A stretch of 64,000 nt of DNA from CAYPHY01 sp964410625 (GTDB lineage: Bacteria; Chloroflexota; Anaerolineae; Promineifilales; Promineifilaceae): NCBI GenBank assembly GCA_964410625.1, contig CAYPHY010000005.1:1-64000 (forward strand). Direction: 5' to 3'. Positions 33,075-42,106 of the stretch are shown in pieces. The notes below the pieces were generated by a model. The model was not told the origin of the DNA and made no database searches. It worked only from the letters and a program-made list of their open reading frames with translations. The position numbers were made by a program, and so were the translations under genes. Positions within the stretch are counted from its first letter, which is position 1. Every line of letters starts with the position of its first letter.

Positions 33075-34830
33075 AATTCTCGGCCGTTAACTGAATCACA
33101 TAGTTTCCATTCGGCGGAATTTCAGGCAACGGCCGGTATTCCACAAAGCCACCTGCTTCACTAACTGTAGGTGCAGCCAAATCGCCGTCACCCAATAGGG
33201 AAACGGCCGTCACCTCACCCGTCAGCGGCCCTGCTTCCAATTCCAGGCCATAGTTGTCAATCGGCCGTCCGGTCAGGTTCACCAGGACAAGGATTGTCTC
33301 ATCGTCACTGTGGCGGAGGTAAGCATAGGCGGCGGCGGCATTGGTGCTGACCGGCACCCAGTCGCCAATCCGCAGCGCCTCATGCTCGTTGCGTAGCGCG
33401 ATCAACCGGCGGTAATGGTTGAGCAACGAATCGGGATCATCATCCTGGGCGGCGACGTTGCGCTCGCGATAATCCTCAAACGGCCGATTCCAGGGGACGC
33501 CGGTCGTAAATCCGGCCTTCGCGTCCTCATCCGTCCATTGCATCGGCAGGCGGCGGTTGATGTCGGTGTTGTTCGCCCGCACCCCTTGTTGGCCGATCTC
33601 TTCGCCATAGTAGATGAAGGGGACGCCGGGAGAGGTGAGCAGCAGGGTAGCGGCCGTGCGTGCCTTCCCTTCTGAGGTATCCAGTTGCGAGAAAAGGCGG
33701 TCCTGATCGTGGTTAGCCAGAAAGGTGGCGTATTGGAGGGGAGGAAAAGCGGTGACCGTCGTTTGCTGCGCTCTGGACAACGCGCGGTTGGAGCCGCCAC
33801 GCAGGCTGCTAATTGTGTTTAAGGCCAGATCAAACTCAAAGGCAATATCCACGCCGTCGCCAACAAATTCGGCCACCTGGCGCGTTGGCCCCCATGCCTC
33901 ACCAACCGCAATGGCATCAGGGCTGACATTTTTTAACTGCTGGTGATACGCTTCCATCCACTCATAGGTCGCTCCGGTAAATTCCTGCTGCGTCCCATCT
34001 TCAACCAGATGCTTGATCGCATCCAGGCGAAAACCATCCACGTCCATATCTTCCAGCCAGAAACGAGAGACATCGTAGATCGCTTCTGTTACGTCCGGGT
34101 TCTCTAAATTTAAGTCGGGTTGAATGTCGGCAAAGACGGCATAGTAAAAGCCATCGGCCGTGCGATGCCAGACCGTCTGGTTCTCCGGCCCGCGATAGCC
34201 GGGGTTTTCCTCCTCCCAGATGTACCAGTCGCGATATTCCGAAGCTTCATCAAAGGAGTCGATGAACCAGGGATGCTCTCTGGAGGAGTGGTTGATCACC
34301 AGGTCAACGATGACGCGAATGCCGCGTTTATGGGCTTCTTCCATCAAACGCAAAAAGTCCTCATTCGTCCCATATTCATCATCCACCGCGTAGTAATCAG
34401 TGGTGTCATAGCCGTGATAGCTGGGCGACTGCATGATGGGCATCAGCCAGATACCGGTAATGCCCAGATCGCTGGTCGTTTGCGGATCACCATCGTTGAG
34501 ATAGTCGAGCTTTTCGATAATCCCATTGATGTCACCTATGCCATCCCCGTCTGTATCATAGAAGCTGCGGACGAATATCTGGTAAAAGACGGTATCGTTC
34601 CACCAGGGATAGCCGTCCGTTCCCTGTACCAGTGGGCCGGCGGGAGCGGGTGTGGGTTCGGGGGCTGGAGTAGGTTCGGCCGTCATCGCTGTTGGCGCTG
34701 TTGGTTCTGTCGGTGCTGCCGGTTCTGTTGGTTCCGATACGGCCGTCGGCTGAGCCGGCAGTTCCCTGGCGGCGCACGCTCCGAGGATGAATAGTGCCAC
34801 GAGTAGCAAAACCAGGCGTATGTTGCCCAT
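33073..34830 (-). CDS. GH13 alpha-amylase-family lipoprotein
   Basis: Extracytoplasmic alpha-glucan hydrolase or transferase. The signal peptide ends in a lipobox (FILGAC), followed by a Thr/Glu/Pro-rich linker of about 50 residues and a full GH13 barrel (YQIFVRSFYDTDGDGIGD). Catalytic nucleophile Asp is in DGFRLDAIKHL, acid/base Glu in AVGEAWG, and the third Asp in LANHDQDR; VIVDLVINHSS is region I. The ATG at 34830 is chosen because GGAG precedes it at good distance and the signal peptide then begins properly; longer frames reach 34905. It likely feeds on starch-like glucans. Confidence 0.92.
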   Translation of the reverse strand: MGNIRLVLLLVALFILGACAARELPAQPTAVSEPTEPAAPTEPTAPTAMTAEPTPAPEPTPAPAGPLVQGTDGYPWWNDTVFYQIFVRSFYDTDGDGIGDINGIIEKLDYLNDGDPQTTSDLGITGIWLMPIMQSPSYHGYDTTDYYAVDDEYGTNEDFLRLMEEAHKRGIRVIVDLVINHSSREHPWFIDSFDEASEYRDWYIWEEENPGYRGPENQTVWHRTADGFYYAVFADIQPDLNLENPDVTEAIYDVSRFWLEDMDVDGFRLDAIKHLVEDGTQQEFTGATYEWMEAYHQQLKNVSPDAIAVGEAWGPTRQVAEFVGDGVDIAFEFDLALNTISSLRGGSNRALSRAQQTTVTAFPPLQYATFLANHDQDRLFSQLDTSEGKARTAATLLLTSPGVPFIYYGEEIGQQGVRANNTDINRRLPMQWTDEDAKAGFTTGVPWNRPFEDYRERNVAAQDDDPDSLLNHYRRLIALRNEHEALRIGDWVPVSTNAAAAYAYLRHSDDETILVLVNLTGRPIDNYGLELEAGPLTGEVTAVSLLGDGDLAAPTVSEAGGFVEYRPLPEIPPNGNYVIQLTAEN

Positions 34831-35162
34831 TTTCTTCTTCTCCAGATCGTTCATAGCGACGAATTCAAACCAAGTCAAACCAAGACAAACCACCACCAAC
34901 CACACAAACGATATAACCGTTATTGAAGTCTGTCCGCTTCCACCGTAGATGATAGCAGGACGCTTAGCGGTCTGGCAAACAGCGCTGCCGAGTCCATGTC
35001 ATTCCTATATCTACACCCCTATCCCACTTTTGTTACCTGGCACATAGGATACGGCCGCCGGACAACCTATACTGAATTTAATAAACCGTATTGGATTAGT
35101 TGGATTGGAAATCGGGTTTCTATTTCAAGTCTACTTAGGAGCAGCCTAAAGCTGATACCGAT
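34831..35162. other. Divergent intergenic region
   Basis: About 330 bp. Imperfect CAAACCAAG words occur at 34862-34915 and a family M fragment (GCGGTCTGGCAAACAGCGC) near 34968. No gene is recognised. Confidence 0.55.
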
Positions 35163-36608
35163 ATGCCTCGCTTTTACTGTGACATTACTGAAGAGGGATG
35201 GCCTTTTGTTCACTTTTGGGAACACACGGTGGGCAGCGGCCACGCCTCTTTCGGCCTGCGGGCAGATTGGCAAGCGCAATTAAAGCGGTGTCGAGAGGAG
35301 CTAGGATTTCAATATGTCCGCTTTCACGGCTTGTTCTCCAATCCAATCGCACCGGTAAGGAAACTGGACGACAAAACGGATTACTCCTTTTTTAATATTG
35401 ATCGCATTTATGATTTCTTGTTGTCCATTGGTATGCGGCCGTTTGTCGAGCTAGGCTTCATGCCCGAACCGTTGGCATCGGGAAAGAAAACGGTCTTCAA
35501 CTACGCCGATAATATCACGCCGCCAGCCGATTATGAGGAGTGGAAAGAGCTGGTGCATGAACTGTTGGACCACTGTGTCGAACGCTACGGCCGCGAGGAA
35601 GTGCGACGCTGGTACTTCGAGATCTGGAATGAGCCGAATTTGACGGATTTTTGGGGAGGGACCTGGGAAGAGTACCTGAGGTTATATCGCGTATCGGCTG
35701 AGGCGATTAAAGCGGTTGACAGCCAGATTAAAGTCGGCGGCCCGGCCAGTTCTCGGAACAGCAACATTGATCGCTTTCTGACCTTTTGCACCGACAACGA
35801 TGTACCGGTTGATTTTGTCTCTACCCACCACTACCCCGACGATACCTTTGGCGCCGATGACGAGCCGACGGAGTTGAAGCTCTCCAAGAGCATTCGCAGC
35901 GTCTTACGGATGCAAGCGCAGGATGTGAAGCGACAGGCACGGGGTAAACCCGTTTTCTACACGGAGTGGAACACCTCGTCAAATCCAAATGAGACTTTGC
36001 ATGATCAGCCGTATGCAGCCGCTTTCGTAACCAAGACGATCATGGAAGCTCACGGTCTGGTGACTGGCTACAGCTTTTGGACCTTCACCGACATTTTCAG
36101 CGAACATTATTTTCCATCCGAGCCGTATCATGGTGGTTTTGGTTTGCTCAATCTCTATGGCATTCCCAAGCCCACCTATCGCGCTTTTCAACTACTCCAC
36201 CAGCTTGGCGACCGGCAATTATTGGTAGACGGCCTGCATAATACGGTGGATGCCTGGGTAGTAAAGGATAAGAATAAAGTGGATGTATTGTTAACCAATC
36301 ACGCGCTCCCCCGCCACGACATCGGTACAGAGCAGGTAATCGTCCTCCTGGAAGGGAGTGAGGAGCCTGCTCGTGTCAGCGTGGCGCGAATTGATGAAGA
36401 CCATGCCAACCCACGCCGCGCATGGCTGGACATGAGAGAACCGGAGTATCTCCAAGAGACACAAGTAGCAGAGTTGAATGGGGCTTCACAATTGGTGTGG
36501 GAATCGTTGGAACATGAATATGAGGACGGCCGTCTTAGCTTGAAACTGGGGCTGCCGCCCCACGCGCTGGCGGTCCTCCGCGTTGAATATGAAGATGGTG
36601 TACGATGA
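35163..36608 (+). CDS. GH39-family glycoside hydrolase (beta-xylosidase-like)
   Basis: Retaining beta-glycosidase, probably xylosidase-like. N terminus (HFWEHTVGSGHASFGLRADW, YVRFHGLF) and barrel match GH39. The acid/base glutamate is in YFEIWNEPNL and the nucleophile in VFYTEWNTSS. No signal peptide, so it is cytosolic. 481 residues. The stop overlaps the start of the next gene by 4 bp (ATGA), so they form a coupled pair acting on imported oligosaccharides. Confidence 0.92.
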   Translation: MPRFYCDITEEGWPFVHFWEHTVGSGHASFGLRADWQAQLKRCREELGFQYVRFHGLFSNPIAPVRKLDDKTDYSFFNIDRIYDFLLSIGMRPFVELGFMPEPLASGKKTVFNYADNITPPADYEEWKELVHELLDHCVERYGREEVRRWYFEIWNEPNLTDFWGGTWEEYLRLYRVSAEAIKAVDSQIKVGGPASSRNSNIDRFLTFCTDNDVPVDFVSTHHYPDDTFGADDEPTELKLSKSIRSVLRMQAQDVKRQARGKPVFYTEWNTSSNPNETLHDQPYAAAFVTKTIMEAHGLVTGYSFWTFTDIFSEHYFPSEPYHGGFGLLNLYGIPKPTYRAFQLLHQLGDRQLLVDGLHNTVDAWVVKDKNKVDVLLTNHALPRHDIGTEQVIVLLEGSEEPARVSVARIDEDHANPRRAWLDMREPEYLQETQVAELNGASQLVWESLEHEYEDGRLSLKLGLPPHALAVLRVEYEDGVR

Positions 36609-37888
36609 CAATTCTCGCTGATCAAGCAATGCTGGAAGAGATTCAGCGCCGAACTTTCAACTATTTCACCCATTACTGTAGCAACGAACATGGGCTAATC
36701 AGCGACACATCGAAGGATGATTCGCCGTGCAGTATTGCCACCACCGGACTGGCACTGGCTTCCTATCCGGTTGGCGTCGAGCGGGAGTTTATCGGCCGGG
36801 ATGAAGCGGTTGATAGGACCCTACGGACGCTGCGTTTCTTCTCGCAAAGCCCACAAGGCCCACAGCTAGACGCCACGGGCTACCAGGGTTTTTACTACCA
36901 TTTTCTGGATCGAGTCACCGGACAGCGGGCGGAGCGTTCGGAACTCTCCACAATTGACTCGGCGATGTTGGTGGCAGGGATGTTGACGGCCGCGCAATAT
37001 TTCAGCGGAGACAGTAAGGAGGAGCAAGAGATCCGCGAACTGGCGGCCGCGCTTTATGAGCGCATGGATTGGCAGTGGATGCTCAATGGCGGCCGTTTGC
37101 TGCCGATGGGCTGGAAGCCGGAAAAGGGCTTTCTGCCAGAGCAGTGGGCAGGCTACAACGAGGCGCTCATCCTCTATGTATTGGGCTTGGGATCGCCGAC
37201 CTGCCCATTGTCAGAGGAGTGTTACAAAGCGTTTACGGAAAGCTACCGTTGGAAAACGGTTTACGAGATTGAATATTTATACGCCGGACCACTCTTCATC
37301 CACCAGTTTTCCCACATCTGGATTGACTTTCGCGGTATCCACGACGCCTACATGCGCCAAAAGGCGCTCGATTACTTCCAGAACAGCCGCCGCGCAACCT
37401 ATGTACAACAGGAATATGCCCACCGCAATCCCCATGACTTTAAGGGGTATTGTGAGTTTGCCTGGGGGATTACCGCTACGGATGGGCCGGGCGAGAGCGT
37501 CAGGAAAATTAACGGCAAAGAGCGTCGTTTCTATGCCTATAAAGCACGCGGTGTCCCTTATGGCCCGGATGACGGCACGTTATCCCCCTGGGTATGTGTC
37601 GCTTCGCTACCGTTCGCCCCGGAAATTGTCATCCCCAGCATTCGCTATATAGGGGAAACGTATCCAGAAATTCAAACCAAGGAAGGGCTTAGACGGAGCT
37701 TTAATCCTACCTTCATGGAGGACGGACAGGCTTGGCAGGCAGACGGCTTGTTTGGCCTCGACCAGGGGCCAATCGTGCTGATGATTGAGAACTACTTTAC
37801 GGGCCTGATCTGGCGGCTCATGCGCCACTGTCCAGCGATTGTTAATGGTCTGCAACGGGCGGGGTTTACGGGTGGTTGGCTGGGATGA
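36605..37888 (+). CDS. Glucoamylase-like protein (GH144-type beta-1,2-glucanase candidate)
   Basis: 427-residue cytosolic protein of the 'glucoamylase family' (Pfam Glycoamylase), whose characterised relatives are endo-beta-1,2-glucanases of GH144. Recognisable: RRTFNYFTHYC, DSPCSIATTGLALASYPVGVER, GYQGFYYHFLDR, ELSTIDSAMLVAG, GPLFIHQFSHIWIDFRG, FAWGITATDGPG, and YFTGLIWRLMR at the end. Translationally coupled to the GH39 gene. Substrate inferred from family only. Confidence 0.85.
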   Translation: MTILADQAMLEEIQRRTFNYFTHYCSNEHGLISDTSKDDSPCSIATTGLALASYPVGVEREFIGRDEAVDRTLRTLRFFSQSPQGPQLDATGYQGFYYHFLDRVTGQRAERSELSTIDSAMLVAGMLTAAQYFSGDSKEEQEIRELAAALYERMDWQWMLNGGRLLPMGWKPEKGFLPEQWAGYNEALILYVLGLGSPTCPLSEECYKAFTESYRWKTVYEIEYLYAGPLFIHQFSHIWIDFRGIHDAYMRQKALDYFQNSRRATYVQQEYAHRNPHDFKGYCEFAWGITATDGPGESVRKINGKERRFYAYKARGVPYGPDDGTLSPWVCVASLPFAPEIVIPSIRYIGETYPEIQTKEGLRRSFNPTFMEDGQAWQADGLFGLDQGPIVLMIENYFTGLIWRLMRHCPAIVNGLQRAGFTGGWLG

Positions 37889-37890
37889 AG

Positions 37891-37989
37891 GTGTGGGTGT
37901 GTGTGGGTGTGTTGGTGTATTGGTCTATTGGTGTAGTGCGTAATCGTACCAATACACCAATAGACCATTACACCGATACACCAATGACC
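37891..37989. repeat. Family B hairpin
   Basis: GTGTGTTGGTGTATTGGTC words face CCAATACACCAATAGACC words. The stem ends immediately before the SDR ribosome-binding site. Confidence 0.95.
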
Positions 37990-38005
37990 AACGGAGATAC
38001 AAGAG

Positions 38006-39022
38006 ATGTTATGGAATAAAAAGCCTGAAGTTGTGGTCATCACCGGGGCTTCGGCCGGGGTTGGTCGGGCAACGGCGCGAGCCTTCGGCCGCCGGGGAGC
38101 GCATATCGGCTTGCTGGCGCGAGGCGAAGAAGGCTTGCAGGCCGCCAAACGAGAAGTGGAAATCGCCGGAGGAAAGGGGGTTGTCATTCCCACCGATGTG
38201 GCCGAGAGTGACCAGGTAGACGCAGCGGCCGAAGCCGTGAAAGCGGAGTTCGGTCCGATTGACATCTGGATCAATAATGCGATGGTTTCCGTCTTTTCGC
38301 CGTTTAAGCAGATGACGGCCGAGGAGTTCCAGCGCGTTACCAGCGTCACCTATCTCGGCTATGTCTATGGCACGATGGCCGCCTTGCGCTCTATGCTGCC
38401 GCGCAACAAAGGCACCATCGTGCAAGTCGGTTCGACGCTGGCTTATCGCGGTATTCCGCTACAGTCCGCCTATTGCGGGGCTAAGCACGCCGTTCAGGGC
38501 TTTACCGAGGCGGTGCGAACGGAGCTGATGCACGACAACAGCAAAGTGCATCTGACGATGGTGCAGCTACCAGCGCTGAACACACCTCAATTTGGCTGGG
38601 TGAAGAGCCGTCTACCAAACGAAGCACAGCCAGTGCCACCGATTTACCAACCGGAGGTAGCGGCTGAAGCCATTGTCTGGGCCGCCCACCACAAGCGGCG
38701 GGAAATGACGACCACCTTTGATACGTTCCTCGCCCTCTGGGGCAACAAGTTCATCCCCGGACTGGCTGATTGGTATCTATCTCGCAACGGCTATAAGTCG
38801 CAGCAGACGGACGCGCCACGCGATACGACTCGGCCGCACAATCTCTGGGAGCCTGTCTCCGGCGATCATGGCGCACATGGCGAGTTTGATGACCAGGCCA
38901 AAGATAGTAGCTGGCATTTGGAAGTTAACAAACGTCTAGGCACGATTGGCCTGAGCGCATTAGGGCTTGCGACGGCCGGACTGATGTTGTTTCGCGGTCG
39001 CGGCGATGAGATTAGAGATTAG
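38006..39022 (+). CDS. Short-chain dehydrogenase/reductase with C-terminal extension
   Basis: NAD(P)-dependent oxidoreductase of the SDR superfamily. Cofactor motif TGASAGVG, NNAM in place of the usual NNAG, and the catalytic YCGAK are present with the upstream Ser in VQVGSTLAY. After the 250-residue core comes an extension with VNKRLGTIGLSALGLATAGLMLF, a probable membrane-attached helix. The last residues (DEIRD) and the stop come from a family A repeat. GGAG lies 9 nt before the start. Substrate unknown. Confidence 0.9.
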   Translation: MLWNKKPEVVVITGASAGVGRATARAFGRRGAHIGLLARGEEGLQAAKREVEIAGGKGVVIPTDVAESDQVDAAAEAVKAEFGPIDIWINNAMVSVFSPFKQMTAEEFQRVTSVTYLGYVYGTMAALRSMLPRNKGTIVQVGSTLAYRGIPLQSAYCGAKHAVQGFTEAVRTELMHDNSKVHLTMVQLPALNTPQFGWVKSRLPNEAQPVPPIYQPEVAAEAIVWAAHHKRREMTTTFDTFLALWGNKFIPGLADWYLSRNGYKSQQTDAPRDTTRPHNLWEPVSGDHGAHGEFDDQAKDSSWHLEVNKRLGTIGLSALGLATAGLMLFRGRGDEIRD

Positions 39023-39054
39023 GAGATTAGAGGCCAAGAGATTGAGGAATTGAG
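39007..39054. repeat. Family A words at the SDR stop
   Basis: GAGATTAG words encode the end of the SDR protein; only one arm is evident. Confidence 0.8.
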
Positions 39055-39149
39055 CGACTACAGCGGATGAGAAAGAAACGGATGCGAAGACGTATCATCT
39101 GTTTATTCCTTTATTCGGTGTAGTCAACTATTTTCATAAGGAGTTGATC

Positions 39150-39695
39150 ATGCCAACGACAAGACCACAAAAGGCGCAACTGGTCCCCAGCGAGGAAGCA
39201 TCGGCCGAGCAGTTGCGGATGGCCCAACGGCAGGGGCGTGTATTGGGAGAAGCACTCGACCACATGATGAATGAAGTGGTGGATGATAGCCAGCAAGTGG
39301 AAGCCGGGCCATATCTGGTCGCCTATGCAATTGAAAAGGCGGAAGGGATGTGGATGCCGGAGAATGGCGAACTCGTCTGGCATGAGCCGGAAGAGGAGAA
39401 CATCCATCTGGAAGTGGCGGTGCGGGACGCGGCCGACGGCCGTTTCATCCCTGGCCTGACCGTCCACGCCCGCTTTGTGGATAGCCAAAACAACGACGCC
39501 GGGATGCACGAAGTGCCATTTATCTGGCACCCCTGGTTGTATCATTACGGCCGTAATTGGAAAGTCCCCCAGAACGGCGACTACACGCTCTATGTCCATA
39601 TTGAAGCCCCTACCTTTCACCGCCACGATCCAATGAACGGCAATCGCTATGGGCAGGATGTGGAGGTGGAGTTTTCGCCGGTCAAGATACAGTAG
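39150..39695 (+). CDS. P19/Tp34-like iron-transport-associated protein without signal peptide
   Basis: 181-residue protein. The middle and C terminus (YLVAYAIEKAEGMW, ENIHLEVAVRDAADGRFIPGLTVHARF, HPWLYHYGRNWKVPQNGDYTLYVHIEAPTFHRHD) resemble the P19/Tp34 family of metal-binding periplasmic proteins involved in iron uptake. Histidine-rich positions fit metal binding. The start is fixed by AAGGAG 6 nt before the ATG at 39150, and it shows no signal peptide or lipobox, so it would be cytosolic unless exported otherwise. Confidence 0.7.
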   Translation: MPTTRPQKAQLVPSEEASAEQLRMAQRQGRVLGEALDHMMNEVVDDSQQVEAGPYLVAYAIEKAEGMWMPENGELVWHEPEEENIHLEVAVRDAADGRFIPGLTVHARFVDSQNNDAGMHEVPFIWHPWLYHYGRNWKVPQNGDYTLYVHIEAPTFHRHDPMNGNRYGQDVEVEFSPVKIQ

Positions 39696-39698
39696 GAT

Positions 39699-39815
39699 GG
39701 GATTAGAGATTGGAGATTAGGAGATTAGGAAATTAGGAGACTGTTATTTGTGTATTGGTGTATTGGTCTATTCCATGAATAAACCAATACACCAATACAC
39801 CAATACACCGATAAA
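39699..39815. repeat. Family A words followed by a family B hairpin
   Basis: GAGATTGG/GAGATTAG words (39699-39743) are followed by GTGTATTGGTGTATTGGTC and its complementary words (39747-39815). Confidence 0.93.
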
Positions 39816-39857
39816 CCGCTTACTAAACAGGGTTTATCAAACAAGGAGAACACAACA

Positions 39858-40895
39858 ATGGCTGAAATAGGCTATGCATTATCGAGTGAAGAACATGGTC
39901 CGCTGGATTTGGTGAATAACGCCCGGCGGGCAGAAGAGATCGGCTTTGACTTTTTGATGATTTCCGACCACTACCACCCCTGGATTAGTGATCAGGGTCA
40001 TAGCTCCTTTGTCTGGAGCGTGATTGGCGGCATATCGCAGGTGACGGAACGTATTCGCCTGGGAACAGGGGTGACCTGCCCGATGATCCGCATTCATCCG
40101 GCGATCATCGCCCAGGCGGCGGCAACGGCCGCCTGTATGCTGCCCGGCCGTTTCTTTCTCGGCGTGGGAACCGGCGAGAACTTGAACGAACACATCTTTG
40201 GTGACCGCTGGCCGCCCCATGACATCCGCCTGGAGATGTTGGACGAGTCGATCCACATCATGCGTACCTTGTGGGAAGGGGACACGGTCAGCCATTGGGG
40301 AGATTACTACACCGTCGAAGATGCACGTGTTTTCGACATCCCCGATGAACCGATTCCGATATTTGTGGCTGCCTATGGCCCGAATACGATTGAGTTTGCC
40401 GGAAATGTAGGGGATGGGGCAGTTGGCTTGTCCACCGACCCCAAAGACATCAAGCTATTTGAAAAGTCCGGTGGCAAGGGTAAGCCCAAAGCGGGACAGG
40501 TCGCCGTGTGTTATGCGGAAAGCGAAAAGAAGGGACGGCAGATCGTCAAAGAGATCTGGCCGACTTCTGGACTGGGTGGTGAGCTGTCGCAAGAGCTACG
40601 CACTTTTGTCCACTTCAAACAAGCGGTGGAACCGCTGACGGAAGAGCAGATTGTCGGCGAGATGCCCTGTGGCCCTGATCCCGAAGTCCACATTAAGGCG
40701 ATTCAGGAAAAGATAGACGCCGGTTTTGAGATGGTCTATCTACACCAGATCGGCCGTGACCAGGAAGGCTTTTTCCGCTTCTATGAGCAGGAAATCCTGC
40801 CGCACTTCAATAAGGGTCGGCAAACGGCCGGGCGGTCGAATGGCAGGCAACCCACAAGACAACGGGCGGCCGCGAGCAAGGTGAAAGCAAAATGA
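39858..40895 (+). CDS. F420-dependent LLM-class oxidoreductase (TIGR03557-like)
   Basis: Flavin/F420-dependent enzyme of the luciferase-like superfamily, close to F420-dependent glucose-6-phosphate dehydrogenases. Visible: EIGYALSSEEHGP, FLMISDHYHPW, FVWSVIGGISQVTERIRLGTGVTCP, and FFLGVGTGENLNEHIFG. Core about 315 residues plus a basic tail (QTAGRSNGRQPTRQRAAASK). AAGGAG lies 9 nt before the start. It overlaps the alcohol dehydrogenase gene by 4 bp, indicating a joint pathway, probably oxidation of a sugar or alcohol with F420 as acceptor. Confidence 0.9.
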   Translation: MAEIGYALSSEEHGPLDLVNNARRAEEIGFDFLMISDHYHPWISDQGHSSFVWSVIGGISQVTERIRLGTGVTCPMIRIHPAIIAQAAATAACMLPGRFFLGVGTGENLNEHIFGDRWPPHDIRLEMLDESIHIMRTLWEGDTVSHWGDYYTVEDARVFDIPDEPIPIFVAAYGPNTIEFAGNVGDGAVGLSTDPKDIKLFEKSGGKGKPKAGQVAVCYAESEKKGRQIVKEIWPTSGLGGELSQELRTFVHFKQAVEPLTEEQIVGEMPCGPDPEVHIKAIQEKIDAGFEMVYLHQIGRDQEGFFRFYEQEILPHFNKGRQTAGRSNGRQPTRQRAAASKVKAK

Positions 40896-42064
40896 AAGCA
40901 CTACGCTGGTACGGTAGAAGCGACGTGCGGGTCGAAACGGTCCCTGATCCAGAGATACTCGATCCACGCGACGCCATTATTAAAGTGACTTCGACGGCCA
41001 TATGTGGTTCCGATCTCCATCTCTATGACGATGTGATGCCGACCATGAAAAAGGGGGACATCATCGGCCACGAGCCAATGGGGGAAGTTGTCGAGGTGGG
41101 TAGCGCAATTACAAATTTGCAGATTGGCGACCGCGTGGTTGTGCCTTTTACCATCTCTTGCGGCCAATGCTTTTTCTGCCGGAAGGAGCTGTACTCCCTC
41201 TGTGACAACTCGAATCCCAACGCAGAAATTGCTGCGACCGCGATGGGCCACTCTCCCGCCGGACTGTTTGGCTATTCACATATGATGGGCGGTTATCCTG
41301 GAGGACAAGCGGAGTACTTGCGCGTCCCCTTTGCCGACGTTGGGCCGGTCAAAATTCCGGACGGATTGCCGGATGAAAAGGTCTTGTTTCTCTCCGATAT
41401 TTTGCCGACGGGTTATATGGCGGCCGAAAATGCGGAGATTGAACCGGGTGACACTGTGGCCGTGTGGGGGTGTGGCCCCGTTGGCCTGCTGACTATCCAA
41501 TGTGCCTGGTTGTTCGGCGCGGGCCGTGTGATCGCCATTGATCGCCTGCCGGAGCGTTTACAGATGGCTGAAGCGTATGGTCAGGCGGAGACGATCAACT
41601 TTGATGATGAGAGTGTCGGCGAACGCCTGGAGGAGATGACCAACGGCCGTGGCCCGGACCGCTGCATTGATGCGGTGGGGACAGAAGCACATAGCACCGG
41701 CGCGGTTGATGCAGTAGTTGATCGGGCAAAGCAGATGGTGCGGCTGGGAACGGATCGGCCGCATGTCTTACGCGAGGCGATCTATAACTGTCGCAAGGGT
41801 GGCACGGTCTCCGTCCCTGGTGTCTATCTGGGCTTTCTCGATAAAATCCCGTTTGGCGCGGCGATGAACAAAGGATTGACGCTGAAGATGGGGCAGACGC
41901 ATGTGCAACGCTATATGCGGCCGCTACTGGAACGAATTCAAAGCGGGGAGATTGATCCATCCTTTATCATCACCCATCAATTGTCCCTGGACGAAGGGCC
42001 AAAGGGGTATGAATTGTTCAAAAACAAGGAAGACAATTGTGTTAAAGTCGTGCTGAAGCCATAG
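40892..42064 (+). CDS. Zinc-dependent alcohol dehydrogenase (formaldehyde-dehydrogenase-like group)
   Basis: Medium-chain dehydrogenase. Catalytic zinc ligands C38, H60 and E61 (ICGSDLHLY, IIGHEPMGEV); structural zinc cysteines C90, C93, C96 and C104 (SCGQCFFCRKELYSLC). NAD motif VWGCGPVGLL. The family pattern DRCIDAVGTEAHS and HVLREAIYNCRKGGTVSVPGVY places it with glutathione-independent formaldehyde dehydrogenase-like enzymes. Translationally coupled to the F420 enzyme upstream and ended by a strong hairpin. Confidence 0.93.
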   Translation: MKALRWYGRSDVRVETVPDPEILDPRDAIIKVTSTAICGSDLHLYDDVMPTMKKGDIIGHEPMGEVVEVGSAITNLQIGDRVVVPFTISCGQCFFCRKELYSLCDNSNPNAEIAATAMGHSPAGLFGYSHMMGGYPGGQAEYLRVPFADVGPVKIPDGLPDEKVLFLSDILPTGYMAAENAEIEPGDTVAVWGCGPVGLLTIQCAWLFGAGRVIAIDRLPERLQMAEAYGQAETINFDDESVGERLEEMTNGRGPDRCIDAVGTEAHSTGAVDAVVDRAKQMVRLGTDRPHVLREAIYNCRKGGTVSVPGVYLGFLDKIPFGAAMNKGLTLKMGQTHVQRYMRPLLERIQSGEIDPSFIITHQLSLDEGPKGYELFKNKEDNCVKVVLKP

Positions 42065-42070
42065 ATACTT

Positions 42071-42106
42071 TAGAAACCGGGTTTTTTCTTAAAAACCCGG
42101 TTTCTA
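42071..42106. terminator. Bidirectional terminator hairpin
   Basis: TAGAAACCGGGTTTTT and AAAAACCCGGTTTCTA form a near-perfect stem between convergent genes, T-rich on both strands. Confidence 0.92.

Noticed and set aside
3468..39815. Word repeats as CRISPR arrays
   Set aside because: Words are contiguous or palindromic, vary base by base, and there are no unique spacers of constant length and no cas genes.
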